Positions 53,067 to 61,507 of a stretch of 64,000 bases of DNA are shown piece by piece (within the stretch, counting starts at the first letter, position 1; each line of letters starts with the position of its first letter). A model generated the notes under the pieces. It was not told where the DNA came from. It made no database searches and was given only the letters and a program-made list of their open reading frames with translations. The position numbers and the translations under genes are program-made. Source of the DNA: Rhodoblastus acidophilus. Its GTDB lineage: Bacteria > Pseudomonadota > Alphaproteobacteria > Rhizobiales > Beijerinckiaceae. The stretch is taken from the NCBI RefSeq assembly GCF_009720655.1, contig NZ_WNKS01000011.1:1-64000 (forward strand), given 5' to 3'.

Positions 53067-53126
53067 ATTCGAACCCCCGACCCCCTCATTACGAATGAGG
53101 TGCTCTACCAGCTGAGCTATTGCGGC
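53051..53126 (-). tRNA. tRNA-Thr(CGT)
   Basis: The reverse complement is a 76-nt tRNA with encoded CCA. The acceptor GCCGCAA pairs with TTGCGGC. The anticodon stem CCTCA/TGAGG encloses TTCGTAA, giving anticodon CGT. The T-arm contains GGTTCGAATCC. It lies 69 bp downstream of trmD and its 3' end faces the island. Confidence 0.96.
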
Positions 53127-53195
53127 TTCCGCTAAGCGGCAGCGTCCTCTTAGCCAGATTGGCGGCGCTTGGCAAGGCTTGGGGGGCGCGGATTT

Positions 53196-53882
53196 TCAAT
53201 TCCGCTCGCGCAAAAGATCCGGCCGCCGCGCCTTGGTCAACGCCTCGGACTGCGCGCGGCGCCAGGCCGCGATCTTCGCGTGGTCGCCCGAGAGAAGGAT
53301 CTCGGGAATCGGGCGGCCCTCCCACCCGCGCGGGCGCGTGTAATGCGGATATTCCAGGAGGCCGCCTTCAAAGCTCTCGTCTTCGCCCGATTCCTGCTTG
53401 CCCATCACCCCCGGCAGCAGCCGGACGCAGGCGTCGAGCAGAGTGAGCGCCGCGATCTCGCCGCCGGACAGGATGTAGTCGCCGATCGAGATTTCCTCGA
53501 GGGCGCGGCCCTCGATCACGCGCTCGTCCACGCCCTCGAACCGGCCGCACACCAGGATCACGCCGGGGCCATCGGCCCATTGTCGCGCCAGCGCCTGGGT
53601 CAGCGGTTTGCCGCGAGGCGACAGCAGCAGGCGGGGGCGGGGGTCGTCGGGCGTCAGCCGCGAATCCAGGCTGTTCGCCAGCACGTCGGCGCGCAAAACC
53701 ATGCCGGGGCCGCCGCCAGCGGGAGTGTCGTCCACGGCGCGGTGGCGTCCCAGGCCGTGGTCGCGAATGTCGATGGCTTCAAGGGACCAAAGGTTTTTCG
53801 ACAGCGCGGTTCCCGACATCGACTGTCCCAGCGGTCCCGGAAACATGTCGGGGTAGAGCGTGAAGACGCTCGCCTGCCACAT
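53196..53882 (-). CDS. trmD: tRNA (guanine37-N1)-methyltransferase
   Basis: A 228-aa SPOUT (trefoil-knot) methyltransferase: [12 protein letters not shown] opening, [48 protein letters not shown] and the C-terminal [14 protein letters not shown] are all present. It methylates G37 of tRNAs to prevent frameshifting. The start is the ATG at 53882 rather than the GTG three bases upstream. It is the last gene of ffh-rpsP-rimM-trmD. The usual next gene, rplS, is not here; a tRNA-Thr and accessory DNA follow instead. Confidence 0.96.
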   Translation of the reverse strand: MWQASVFTLYPDMFPGPLGQSMSGTALSKNLWSLEAIDIRDHGLGRHRAVDDTPAGGGPGMVLRADVLANSLDSRLTPDDPRPRLLLSPRGKPLTQALARQWADGPGVILVCGRFEGVDERVIEGRALEEISIGDYILSGGEIAALTLLDACVRLLPGVMGKQESGEDESFEGGLLEYPHYTRPRGWEGRPIPEILLSGDHAKIAAWRRAQSEALTKARRPDLLRERN

Positions 53883-53892
53883 CACTGCGTGG

Positions 53893-54393
53893 TCACTCCG
53901 TCTCGGCGGGTGGGATGACGATGACGCGGCCGCCCTTGATGTCCACGGTGGGGACTACCGCGCGCGTAAAAGGATAGAGCAGCGTTTCGCCGGCCGGCGG
54001 GGCGATCTCCAAAATGTCGCCGGCGCCGTAGTTGGGCACCGCGACGATCGCGCCGATCAGTTCGCCCTCGGAGGTTTCCGCGCGCAGGCCGATCAGGTCT
54101 CGCGTATAAAACTCGTCTTCCTCGGTGGGAGGGAGTTTTTCGCGGGGGATGAACAGTTTGGTGTGGGTGAGGGCTTGCGCCGCATCGCGGTCGCTCACGT
54201 TTTTAACGCGCACGACCAGCAGGTCGTCCTTGAGCAGGCGGACGGAGACGATTTCGATGGCGCGACCGGAGCCGTCATGCAGACCGTCGTAATCGGCGAG
54301 GCTCAGCGGGTCCTGGGTGTAAGATTTCACGCGAATCTCGCCGCGCACGCCGTGTGGCGCGCCGAAAACGCCGACCAGGACTTCGTCGTTCAA
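53893..54393 (-). CDS. rimM: 16S rRNA processing/ribosome maturation factor RimM
   Basis: A 166-aa protein with an N-terminal beta-barrel ([22 protein letters not shown]) and a C-terminal PRC barrel ([20 protein letters not shown] and [20 protein letters not shown]). RimM binds S19 and helps assemble the 30S head. It lies between rpsP and trmD, the standard order, with 10 bp to trmD. Length and motifs are normal. Confidence 0.95.
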   Translation of the reverse strand: MNDEVLVGVFGAPHGVRGEIRVKSYTQDPLSLADYDGLHDGSGRAIEIVSVRLLKDDLLVVRVKNVSDRDAAQALTHTKLFIPREKLPPTEEDEFYTRDLIGLRAETSEGELIGAIVAVPNYGAGDILEIAPPAGETLLYPFTRAVVPTVDIKGGRVIVIPPAETE

Positions 54394-54489
54394 ATGTGGG
54401 CTCCGAGCCGTGGGTCGCCCTCGCCCTTCGAGACACCGCCTGACGGCGGCTCCTCAGGGTGAGGGCTAGTGTTGATCGTGTCGGCGGAA

Positions 54490-54846
54490 TTACTCCGCGG
54501 CGGCAGCCTTTTCGGCCGCAGCGGCGGCGGCCGCCGCGCGCTCCTGCGCCTTCTTCTTCGGCTGGGCCTTTTGCGGGTTGTTGCGCGGCTCGCGCGTCAA
54601 CGCGCCGGCGCCGTCCAGCAGGCGGGCGACGCGGTCGGTCGCCTGCGCGCCCTTGGCCAGCCATTCCTTGGCCTTCTCGACGTCGAGAACGAGGCGGTTG
54701 GCGGAGTCCTTGGGGGCGAGCGGGTCGAACGTGCCGAGCTTCTCGATGAAGCGGCCGTCGCGCGGCGAACGGGAATCGGCGACCACCACGCGATAGAACG
54801 GGCGCTTCTTGGCGCCGCCGCGCGACAGACGAATCTTAAGGGACAT
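54490..54846 (-). CDS. rpsP: 30S ribosomal protein S16
   Basis: 118 aa. The S16 core [40 protein letters not shown] and DPLAPKD is intact, followed by the long Ala/Lys/Glu-rich tail usual in alphaproteobacteria ([20 protein letters not shown]). The ATG at 54846 is chosen because S16 starts with MSLKIR; upstream codons are not conserved. It is essential for 30S assembly. Confidence 0.96.
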   Translation of the reverse strand: MSLKIRLSRGGAKKRPFYRVVVADSRSPRDGRFIEKLGTFDPLAPKDSANRLVLDVEKAKEWLAKGAQATDRVARLLDGAGALTREPRNNPQKAQPKKKAQERAAAAAAAAEKAAAAE

Positions 54847-54957
54847 ATCTTCTTCCTTGCTCTCTTGGTTCGCCGAGGGGCAGGCGATTTCCATTTTGTG
54901 CAAACCGCCGGCCCCTCTCCCGGCAGTTCCGGCCCGTACGCGAAGCGTACGGAAAAC

Positions 54958-56520
54958 TCACTTCTTCTTGAACGGATTCAGTGTGCTCAGGCCGCCCAGG
55001 CCCGGCAGCAGCGACTTGCCGCCGCCCAATCCCGGCAGGCCCGGTTTGGCCGGGGCAGGGGGCGGCGCCTTCAGCTCCGCCGGCGGCTCCTTGGGCAGGA
55101 CGCCGCCCATGCCGGCGCCGTATTTCTTCTGGAGCTCCGCCATCTGCTCGGGCGACGGCATGTCCATGCCCTTGCCCATGCCGAACATCTGCGCCATTTG
55201 CGCCATCGGCCCGCGCTTGGGTCCGCCGCCCATCGCCTTCATCATGTCGGCGGTGGCGCGGTGCTGCTTGAGTAGGCGGTTGACCAGCTCCACCGTTGTC
55301 CCCGCGCCCGCCGCGATGCGCTTTTTCCGCGACGCCTTCAAAATGTCGGGGTTGCGGCGCTCCGCCGGAGTCATCGACAGGATGATGGCGCGCTGGCGCT
55401 TGATCATGTTGTCGTCGACCTTGGCGTTGGCCATGGCGTCCTTGAGTTTCGCCACGCCGGGCAGCATGCCCATGATGCCGCCGAGGCCGCCCATTTTTTC
55501 CGCCATGGCGAGCTGGTCGCACATGTCCTGCAAGTCGAACTTGCCCTTGCGCATTTTCTCGGCGACTTGCATCGCCTTTTCGGCGTCAATCGTCTCCGCG
55601 GCCTTCTCGACCAGCGCGACAATGTCGCCCATGCCCAAAATGCGGTTGGCGATGCGCTGCGGATGGAAATCATCCAGCGCGTCCATCTTTTCGCCGATGC
55701 CGATCAGCTTGATCGGTTTTCCGGTGACAGCGCGCATCGACAGCGCCGCGCCGCCGCGTCCGTCGCCGTCGACGCGGGTCAGGACGATGCCGGTGATGCC
55801 GACGCGGTCGTCGAAATTCTTGGCCAGATTCACCGCGTCCTGGCCGGTGAGGGCGTCGGCGACGAGCAGGATTTCGTGGGGCTTGGCGGCGGCCTTGATC
55901 TCGGCCATTTCCACCATCAGCGGCTCGTCGATATGCGTGCGGCCCGCCGTGTCGAACATGACGACATCGTAGCCTTGCAGGCGCGCGGCCTCTTCCGCGC
56001 GACGGGCGATCTGCACCGGCGTCTGGCCCGCGATGATCGGCAGCGTGTCGACATTGACCTGGCGGCCGAGCACGGCGAGCTGTTCCTGCGCGGCCGGGCG
56101 CTTGACGTCGAGCGAGGCCATCAGGACGCGCTTCTTGAAACGCTCGCTGAGGCGCTTGGCGATCTTGGCGGTCGTCGTGGTCTTGCCCGCGCCTTGCAGA
56201 CCCACCATCATGATGGCGACGGGCGGGGCGGCGTTGAGGTCGATGGGATCGGCGTCTGATCCTAAGGTCTCGATCAGGACGTCATTGACGATCTTGACGA
56301 CCATCTGGCCGGGCTTGATGCTTTTCAGCACATCGGCCCCGACGGCCCGCTCCTTGGCCTTGTCGATAAAAGTGCGGGCGACATCGAGCGCCACGTCGGC
56401 TTCGAGCAGCGCGCGGCGCACTTCGCGCATGGCGAGATTGACGTCCTCCTCGGAGAGGGCGCCGCGCCGCGTCAGTTGATCGAATATGCCCGAGAGCTTT
56501 TCCGACAGGCCTTCAAACAT
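54958..56520 (-). CDS. ffh: Signal recognition particle protein Ffh (SRP54)
   Basis: 520 aa: helical N domain, GTPase G domain (GLQGAGKTTTTAKIA, DVKRPAAQEQL, DTAGRTHID, TRVDGDGRGGAAL) and the Met-rich M domain (MGMLPGVAKLKDAM, RIAAGAGTTVELVNRLLKQH) that binds 4.5S RNA and signal sequences. It targets inner-membrane proteins to FtsY/SecYEG. The C-terminal LPGLGG repeats are usual for the group. It is the first gene of the ffh-rpsP-rimM-trmD operon. Confidence 0.97.
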   Translation of the reverse strand: MFEGLSEKLSGIFDQLTRRGALSEEDVNLAMREVRRALLEADVALDVARTFIDKAKERAVGADVLKSIKPGQMVVKIVNDVLIETLGSDADPIDLNAAPPVAIMMVGLQGAGKTTTTAKIAKRLSERFKKRVLMASLDVKRPAAQEQLAVLGRQVNVDTLPIIAGQTPVQIARRAEEAARLQGYDVVMFDTAGRTHIDEPLMVEMAEIKAAAKPHEILLVADALTGQDAVNLAKNFDDRVGITGIVLTRVDGDGRGGAALSMRAVTGKPIKLIGIGEKMDALDDFHPQRIANRILGMGDIVALVEKAAETIDAEKAMQVAEKMRKGKFDLQDMCDQLAMAEKMGGLGGIMGMLPGVAKLKDAMANAKVDDNMIKRQRAIILSMTPAERRNPDILKASRKKRIAAGAGTTVELVNRLLKQHRATADMMKAMGGGPKRGPMAQMAQMFGMGKGMDMPSPEQMAELQKKYGAGMGGVLPKEPPAELKAPPPAPAKPGLPGLGGGKSLLPGLGGLSTLNPFKKK

Positions 56521-56796
56521 GTGTCATTCCCTTTGGGCTCGCGCCAGACGAATGTTCAACGCGGAACGCGCCCGGGGGCGCATCGCGCTGCCGGGCGGTG
56601 ACCTCCCGCGTCGGGCGCGGGTGGGTTGGCTGTCATGTCGTCTCTTGCGAGGTCGGCTTCAATAGCTTTGGCGGGCGAGAAAGTCAATTTGCCGCGGCGG
56701 CGCTTGCCATCTGCGGCGTCGCGGCTCGACCGTGATGTCGACCGACCTTGGCCGGCGGAGTTCAGCCACTCATCATAACCGATGTCCCGGCGGCCC

Positions 56797-57171
56797 TCAG
56801 CGCGCGCGGTGCTCCCTGGTCCGCGCAGGAGCCTCGGAGATCAGAGTGTCGCGCATTGCTTCAGAGCCAGACGTGTCATCTTCGCTATGCTGGAGTTTGA
56901 ACTTAGCCGCCGCCTGGGTCTGGGTCCGATGCGACCGCAGCTGTTCTGCCCATGGTTCGAAGAAATATCCGATATTCACATGTAAGGCGCCGCATAATGC
57001 AAGCATTGATCTCGGGTCAATGCGTTCAATACCCAATTCAAAGGCGTTGATATGGGTTTCCGTATCTCCAACAGCCTTTGCAAGCGTCGCCTTGTCAATT
57101 CCGCGCGTCATTCGTCTGTTGCGGAGTCGCGAGCCCATCACCAGGTCAATGGATGGTGTTGTCGTCATCAT
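56797..57171 (-). CDS. XRE family transcriptional regulator
   Basis: A 124-aa protein with an N-terminal Cro/CI-type helix-turn-helix (VMGSRLRNRRMTRGIDKATLAKAVGDTETHINAFELGIERIDPRSMLALCGALHVNIGYFF). The C-terminal half is polar and unstructured-looking. Such short regulators often act as local repressors. Neighbouring DNA looks AT-richer than the flanking operons, which suggests acquired DNA. It is divergent from the FNR-controlled small gene, and repeated GTAAAC sites lie in the shared upstream region. Confidence 0.8.
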   Translation of the reverse strand: MMTTTPSIDLVMGSRLRNRRMTRGIDKATLAKAVGDTETHINAFELGIERIDPRSMLALCGALHVNIGYFFEPWAEQLRSHRTQTQAAAKFKLQHSEDDTSGSEAMRDTLISEAPARTREHRAR

Positions 57172-57238
57172 GCTTCATCTCGTTATCTCAGGTTGTTTAT
57201 TTGACGCATTACAGCTTCTGATTGCAGTGTAGGGAAAG

Positions 57239-57255
57239 GTAAACAAACCGTAAAC
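57239..57255. promoter_or_regulatory. Direct GTAAAC repeats, 11-bp period
   Basis: GTAAAC at 57239-57244 and 57250-57255 are one helical turn apart, about 70 bp upstream of the XRE start. They could be the operator of that regulator. Short motif, so weak evidence. Confidence 0.3.
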
Positions 57256-57326
57256 AGCGGGATTGCACAAAAAATCCTGCAATCCTGGCCCACGCATCCC
57301 TCCGGTTGTTCGCAGATTCGTTATTT

Positions 57327-57359
57327 TTGAGCAAGATCAAACACTTTGATGTAGATCAA
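57327..57359 (+). promoter_or_regulatory. Tandem FNR/FixK-type sites
   Basis: TTGAT-GTAG-ATCAA at 57346-57359 is a perfect FNR/FixK palindrome. TTGA-N6-TCAA at 57327-57340 is a second half-match, 19 bp upstream. Placing the first at -41.5 puts the start near 57394, with TAGCAT (57383-57388) as -10. The geometry fits class II activation of the gene at 57417. Confidence 0.65.
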
Positions 57360-57416
57360 TTGCTCAGCCACAACCGTAGCGTTAGCATCCCAAAAAATGG
57401 GTGTTGGGAGGTTCTC

Positions 57417-57629
57417 GTGGGTTACTCCACTGAAAGGCTGAGAGAAATTGCACTCATAAACCTTCGGTACGCCTTTCTGGACCTCGACCTCGTCGGTGAT
57501 CGTGAGGCGTTAACGCGAGCGATTCGTCATTCGGAAGATGCGAACGCTTGCATGAAGCTCATGCTGAAGGACATGTCTGAATCGGATTCAGGCTGCGCAA
57601 TAAATTGCTCGACCGAGAATGTGAAATGA
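57417..57629 (+). CDS. Hypothetical 70-aa protein under FNR-type control
   Basis: From the GTG at 57417 (GGGAGG 5 nt upstream) the product reads VGYSTERLREIALINLRYAF, then LDLDLVGDREALTRAIRHSE. It is a helical, charged protein with no signal peptide or membrane helix. A longer reading from a TTG at 57306 would cross the FNR sites and is unlikely. I do not recognise the family. Oxygen- or redox-controlled expression is inferred from the upstream sites. Confidence 0.55.
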   Translation: MGYSTERLREIALINLRYAFLDLDLVGDREALTRAIRHSEDANACMKLMLKDMSESDSGCAINCSTENVK

Positions 57630-57974
57630 GTCGGCAGTCGGAATGTGCAATTCAAGTAAAAATGCCGATTTGGTCTGATTGTCTGGCTCTGTCGTGTTCG
57701 CGGAGTGGCGGTGTCCGCTGTTCGTGGGCGGCGACCGAGGGGCGTCTCCGGAGCGCCGGCGTGTCGAGCGATTTGCCCCCGCCGTCGCTCGCGCTTCCGC
57801 AGGCAACTTTATGCAGTAGCGCATTTTTTGCCAGATTCAACCGCCCGGTTGCTGGCAACCTGACGTTGAGCCATGTAGTCTTGTTCGCGCGTTAGATTGT
57901 GTCAATCTGTCGCGCAACGCCCTGCTCATCACAGAACGTGTGGACGTTCTCCGCCTGCATACGGAAGTTTGGTC

Positions 57975-58412
57975 ATGAATATTGAAGTCTCTGTGAGACC
58001 TGAGAGATCCGAAAGCAACGAGGGGCCGCTCAAGATGATCGGACAAGTTGCGGAAGAGTTTAAGGTCTCGAACAGAACGCTTCGTTTCTATGATCAGATC
58101 GGCTTGGTCACTCCAGTCAGAAAGAACGGAATCAGGTATTATTCGGCCGCTGACATAAAGAGAATTGCTGATATCATGAAGTATCAGCAGGCTGGGATGA
58201 CGTTGGCGCAAATCAGAAACGTTCTCGATGACGATTTGGGATGGGTCAAAGAAGTCGCTTTGAACAGGACCGACATAGAAGGCATGATCAGTCGGTTGCG
58301 TGTCCGTCGCGAAGAAATCAACGACGCGATACAGGAATTCGAAGCGATTCTGATGGACGATTGCACCACAGGGGCCCAGTTTTCGCGTTTCGAAGCGCGC
58401 GTCGCCAAGTAG
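57975..58412 (+). CDS. MerR family transcriptional regulator
   Basis: 145 aa. N-terminal winged helix (MIGQVAEEFKVSNRTLRFYDQIGLVTPVRKNGIRYYSAADIKRIADI) starts near residue 21, followed by a dimerisation helix (VKEVALNRTDIEGMISRLRVRREEINDAI). The single Cys (DDCTTG) near the end does not form a metal-binding loop, so it is not a classical metal-sensing MerR. Codon use looks less GC-rich than the neighbouring operons. The target is unknown; the gene is followed by a terminator-like hairpin. Confidence 0.85.
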   Translation: MNIEVSVRPERSESNEGPLKMIGQVAEEFKVSNRTLRFYDQIGLVTPVRKNGIRYYSAADIKRIADIMKYQQAGMTLAQIRNVLDDDLGWVKEVALNRTDIEGMISRLRVRREEINDAIQEFEAILMDDCTTGAQFSRFEARVAK

Positions 58413-58435
58413 GGTTGAATGCGCTTGCTTGACCT

Positions 58436-58464
58436 CCCCTCCGTGCGCGGCGCGCGCGGAGGGG
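58436..58464 (+). terminator. GC-rich hairpin after the merR-type gene
   Basis: CCCCTCCGTGCG pairs with CGCGCGGAGGGG around a very short loop, 24 bp after the stop. The stem is strong but there is no U-run. Confidence 0.5.
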
Positions 58465-58872
58465 CGCTTGCGGGAGGGATTTTGTCATTTCCCCTTTGGC
58501 GCAGCGCGGGCGCGCTCAGCGGCTTGAGATGAGGGTGTTCGAAGAGTCCGCATTCCGGCTGGATTTCTCTTGCTCGATCTGGCGTCTGGCGCGCCAGCGC
58601 GTCGCCTTGAGCGGCGCACGCCGCGACAATATCGACAACCGGGTCAGGAGCGTCGATCACGCCGTGGCGGTCGCGCGGCGAATTCGTCTTGCGCAATGGC
58701 TCGGAAGGACGCTATCTTCACCGTATCCGATGCTTCCGTCGGAGAATCGCTTTTAAAATTAATTGGAAGCGACGGATCGACCGCCTAGAGATCGTCCACG
58801 GCCAGACGCAACTGACAGCAAGCCGCGATTCGGCTCGACCGCCGGTGCGGGCGGCGCATGCGAGGTGACCGA
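58465..58872. other. Gene-free region upstream of the decarboxylase operon
   Basis: 408 bp without a supported gene. A small hairpin-prone AT stretch (58745-58775, CGCTTTTAAAATTAATTGGAAGCG) stands out and may be part of the operon promoter. No riboswitch motif was recognised. Confidence 0.45.
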
Positions 58873-60426
58873 ATGACCAAGTTCTCCGATCTCCTTGAGG
58901 ATATGCGCCGCCGTCAGGAGGCGATTCTCAACGGCGGCGGCGCCGACAAACTGGCCCAGCGCCGCGCGAAGGGGCTTTTAACGGCCCGGGACCGGCTCGA
59001 CACCCTGTTCGACGAGGCTACCTTTCAGGAAATGGGCGCGCATGTGCGCCATTCCGCCCGCCATTTCGGCATGGAATCGAAAAATCTGCCCGCGGACGGC
59101 GTGGTGGTCGGCACCGGCTATGTCAATGGTCGCATGGTCTCCGCCTTCGCCCAGGATTTTACCGTGCTCGGCGGCTCGCTCGGCAAGATGCACGCGAAGA
59201 AAATCGTGACGATGATGGAGGAAGCCGCGAAATTCGGTTCGCCCGTCGTCGCCTTCAAGGATTCCGCCGGCGCCCGCATCCAGGAGGGGGTGGACGCGCT
59301 GTCGGGCTATGGCTGCGTGTTCTACCAGAACGTGCTTTTGTCCGGGGTCGTGCCGCAGATCGCCGTGGTTTGCGGCCCCTGCGCGGGCGGTGCGTCCTAT
59401 TCGCCGGCGCTGATGGATTTTGTCATCATGACCCGGTCCAACGCCTATATGTTCATCACCGGGCCCGAGGTGATCAAGGCGGTGACCGGACGCGCGGTCA
59501 CCATGCAAGAGGTCGGCGGCGCCGACATGCACGCCGCCGTCTCAGGAAATGTGCATTTCCTTGCCGAGGACGATGCCGACGCCATCCGCATCGTGAAAAA
59601 GCTGCTCTCCTTCCTGCCGCAGAACAATTCCGAGGACCCGCCGCACCGGCCGAGCGCCGACATTGCGCTGGCCGAGGACGATGGCGTCCGTACCCTCATT
59701 CCCGACGATCCGCAGCTGCCGATGGATGTGCGCCGGGTCATCGAACATATCGTCGATCCCGGCGAGTTCCTGGAGGTGCACCGCTCCTTCGCCGAAAACA
59801 TTATCGTCGGCTTCGGTCGGGTCGAAGGCATTGTGGTTGGGATCGTCGCCAACGAGCCGACGGTCCGGGCGGGGGCGCTGGACATGGACGCCTCCGACAA
59901 GGCGGCGCGCTTCATCCGTTTCTGCAATTGTTTCAACATCCCGCTGGTCACGCTGGTCGACGTGCCCGGCTTTTTGCCCGGCGTGGAGCAGGAGCGCGGC
60001 GGCATCATCCGCCACGGCGCCAAAATGCTGTTCGCCTATGCCTCTTGCACGACGCCAAAGGTGACGGTGATTCTGCGAAAAGCCTATGGCGGCTCTTATC
60101 TGGCGATGTGCGCGCGCGAAATGGGCGCGGATTTCGTGTTCGCCTGGCCGACCGCCGAAATCGCCGTGATGGGCGCGGAGGGCGCGGTCACCGTGCTTTA
60201 CGCCAAGGAGCTGAAGGCGGCGGCGGACCCCAAGGCCAAGGCGAAGGAATTCGCCGCCGCCTATCGCGCCGAATTCGCCTCGCCCTACCAGGCGGCGGCG
60301 CATGGCTACATCACCGACGTCATCGATCCCGCGCTGACCCGCTCGACCGTGGCGCTGGCTCTACGAAAAGCCTTGTCGAAGCGCGACATCAGGCCTCCAA
60401 AAAAACACGGCAACATCCCGCTTTAG
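58873..60426 (+). CDS. mmdA: Carboxyltransferase (alpha) subunit of a sodium-pumping decarboxylase, methylmalonyl-CoA decarboxylase type
   Basis: 517 aa with two crotonase-like carboxyltransferase halves: the acyl-CoA oxyanion regions KDSAGARIQEGVDALSGYG and GPCAGGASYSPALMDF, and the biotin-site PGFLPGVEQERGGIIRHGAKML with RKAYGGSYLAM. It resembles PccB as well, but the downstream genes are the membrane and biotin parts of a decarboxylase pump. It moves CO2 from (methyl)malonyl-CoA to carrier biotin. The ATG at 58873 follows GAGG; the acyl-CoA specificity is inferred from the family. Confidence 0.88.
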   Translation: MTKFSDLLEDMRRRQEAILNGGGADKLAQRRAKGLLTARDRLDTLFDEATFQEMGAHVRHSARHFGMESKNLPADGVVVGTGYVNGRMVSAFAQDFTVLGGSLGKMHAKKIVTMMEEAAKFGSPVVAFKDSAGARIQEGVDALSGYGCVFYQNVLLSGVVPQIAVVCGPCAGGASYSPALMDFVIMTRSNAYMFITGPEVIKAVTGRAVTMQEVGGADMHAAVSGNVHFLAEDDADAIRIVKKLLSFLPQNNSEDPPHRPSADIALAEDDGVRTLIPDDPQLPMDVRRVIEHIVDPGEFLEVHRSFAENIIVGFGRVEGIVVGIVANEPTVRAGALDMDASDKAARFIRFCNCFNIPLVTLVDVPGFLPGVEQERGGIIRHGAKMLFAYASCTTPKVTVILRKAYGGSYLAMCAREMGADFVFAWPTAEIAVMGAEGAVTVLYAKELKAAADPKAKAKEFAAAYRAEFASPYQAAAHGYITDVIDPALTRSTVALALRKALSKRDIRPPKKHGNIPL

Positions 60427-60440
60427 CGCAGGAGGAGCGG

Positions 60441-60785
60441 ATGGACACGGAGTCTCTCAAACTTGCGCTGGGCGGGATTGTCGCCGCCTTTGCCCTGTGG
60501 TTCGCGCTGAAGCAGGTGTTACGCTTCCTCGGCTGGGTGGAAAAATCCGAAATCGCCCGCCAGGCGGCGGAGGCGGCTGAAGCGGCCGAGCGCAAGAAGG
60601 CGGCGCGCTCCGCCGCCGCGCCTGTCGTCGAGCCCCAGGGGATTCCCCCCCATCATGTCGCCGCCATCGCCGCCGCCGTCGCCGCCTGCGGCTACCGGGT
60701 CGCCCATATCGCCGACCCGCGCACGGGCGGCGCCTGGGCGGCGGAAGGCCGCTGGTTGCAGCAGACGTCTCATAACCCGCATTGA
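60441..60785 (+). CDS. mmdD: OadG/MmdD-like delta subunit
   Basis: 114 aa: one N-terminal transmembrane helix (LALGGIVAAFALWFALKQVL), a basic/Ala linker (AAEAAEAAERKKAARSAAA), and a C-terminal segment HHVAAIAAAVAACGYRVAHI, DPRTGGAWAAEGR that matches the end of MmdD/OadG subunits (AIAAAIxxYGY..WxxxGR). This subunit holds the complex together at the membrane. It starts after GGAGGAG, 15 bp behind mmdA. Confidence 0.75.
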   Translation: MDTESLKLALGGIVAAFALWFALKQVLRFLGWVEKSEIARQAAEAAEAAERKKAARSAAAPVVEPQGIPPHHVAAIAAAVAACGYRVAHIADPRTGGAWAAEGRWLQQTSHNPH

Positions 60786-60808
60786 CCCGCCTCGGGCTGG
60801 AGTTCGCC

Positions 60809-61204
60809 ATGCATCGCAAATTCAAAATCACCGTCGACGGCCACCCCTATGAGGTCTTGGTCGAGGAAATCGTAAGCGAGGGCGGCGCGCCCGCAGGAGG
60901 GAGCGTTTCCTGGCCGGCCTCGGTGGCGGCGGCTTCGGCGGCCGTGGCGGCAGCTCCGGCGCACGCGCCGGTTTCTCGCGCCGCCGCGGGCGCCGGCGAC
61001 GAAGTCGCTCCACTCGCCGGCACGGTGCAATCTATCGACGTCACGGTCGGGCAGGTGGTGCAGGCGGGGGAAAAAATCGCCGTTCTCGAGGCCATGAAGA
61101 TGAAGACCGAGGTCCACGCCAAGGGCGCCGGCAAGGTGGTTTCCATCGCGGTCAATGTCGGCGAATCCGTCGACACCGGCGCCGTCCTGCTCACCCTCGC
61201 CTGA
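60809..61204 (+). CDS. mmdC: Biotin carrier (gamma) subunit
   Basis: A 131-aa protein with an N-terminal short domain (HRKFKITVDGHPYEVLVEEI), a flexible Ala/Pro-rich linker and a C-terminal biotinyl domain with the lysine in LEAMKMKTEVHAKG. It shuttles CO2 from MmdA to MmdB. The ATG at 60809 has GGAG 6 nt upstream and fits the usual start of MmdC; the earlier TTG at 60782 overlaps the previous gene. Confidence 0.9.
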   Translation: MHRKFKITVDGHPYEVLVEEIVSEGGAPAGGSVSWPASVAAASAAVAAAPAHAPVSRAAAGAGDEVAPLAGTVQSIDVTVGQVVQAGEKIAVLEAMKMKTEVHAKGAGKVVSIAVNVGESVDTGAVLLTLA

Positions 61205-61216
61205 GGTTTGTCCGCC

Positions 61217-61381
61217 ATGACCATGCCCGACTCGCTTTACGGCGCCGTGATGCTCAGCCTGATCGATTTCTTCGCCTCCATGGTGATGATCACCGGCATC
61301 GGCGTGGTCCTGGCCTTGTTTCCGCTGCTCAACCGCATCGGCAAGGTGGATGAGGACGCGCTGCGCAAGCGCCAGCATTGA
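61217..61381 (+). CDS. 54-aa single-TM protein inside the decarboxylase operon
   Basis: The product MTMPDSLYGAVMLSLIDFFA continues into one membrane helix (SMVMITGIGVVLALFPLL) and ends in the charged tail NRIGKVDEDALRKRQH. It sits 12 bp after mmdC and ahead of mmdB, so it is probably a further small subunit (MmdE/OadG-like). The similarity to MmdE is by position and type only. It is easily missed because it is under 60 codons. Confidence 0.65.
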   Translation: MTMPDSLYGAVMLSLIDFFASMVMITGIGVVLALFPLLNRIGKVDEDALRKRQH

Positions 61382-61496
61382 TGCGATTTTCTAGTGGAAA
61401 TCGTAGTCCGCTCGCGCGGAAATCCGCTTCACCTGAAGGATTTCCGCGCGGTCCGTTGACGCGGATCGCGAAGCGATCTTGCGGAAACCGTATGAA
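61382..61496. repeat. Family-B palindromic repeat, copy 4 (diverged)
   Basis: About 115 bp. The right half (AAGGATTTCCGCGCG...GATCGCGAAGCGATCTTGCGGAAACCGTATGA) matches the other copies well; the left hairpin is decayed (GCGATTTTCTAGTGGAAATCG) and the centre is shortened. It lies within the operon, 12 bp upstream of mmdB, and its last bases precede the mmdB ribosome-binding site (AAAGGGG). Confidence 0.85.
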
Positions 61497-61507
61497 AGGG
61501 GCGCCGC

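Noticed and set aside
58873-60426. Propionyl-CoA carboxylase beta subunit (PccB)
   Set aside because: The protein fits, but no biotin carboxylase gene is adjacent while the membrane beta and delta subunits of a decarboxylase pump are.
12881-61496. CRISPR array
   Set aside because: Repeats A and B are few, far apart, internally palindromic and about 100 bp or longer. No short regularly spaced repeats or cas genes were seen.
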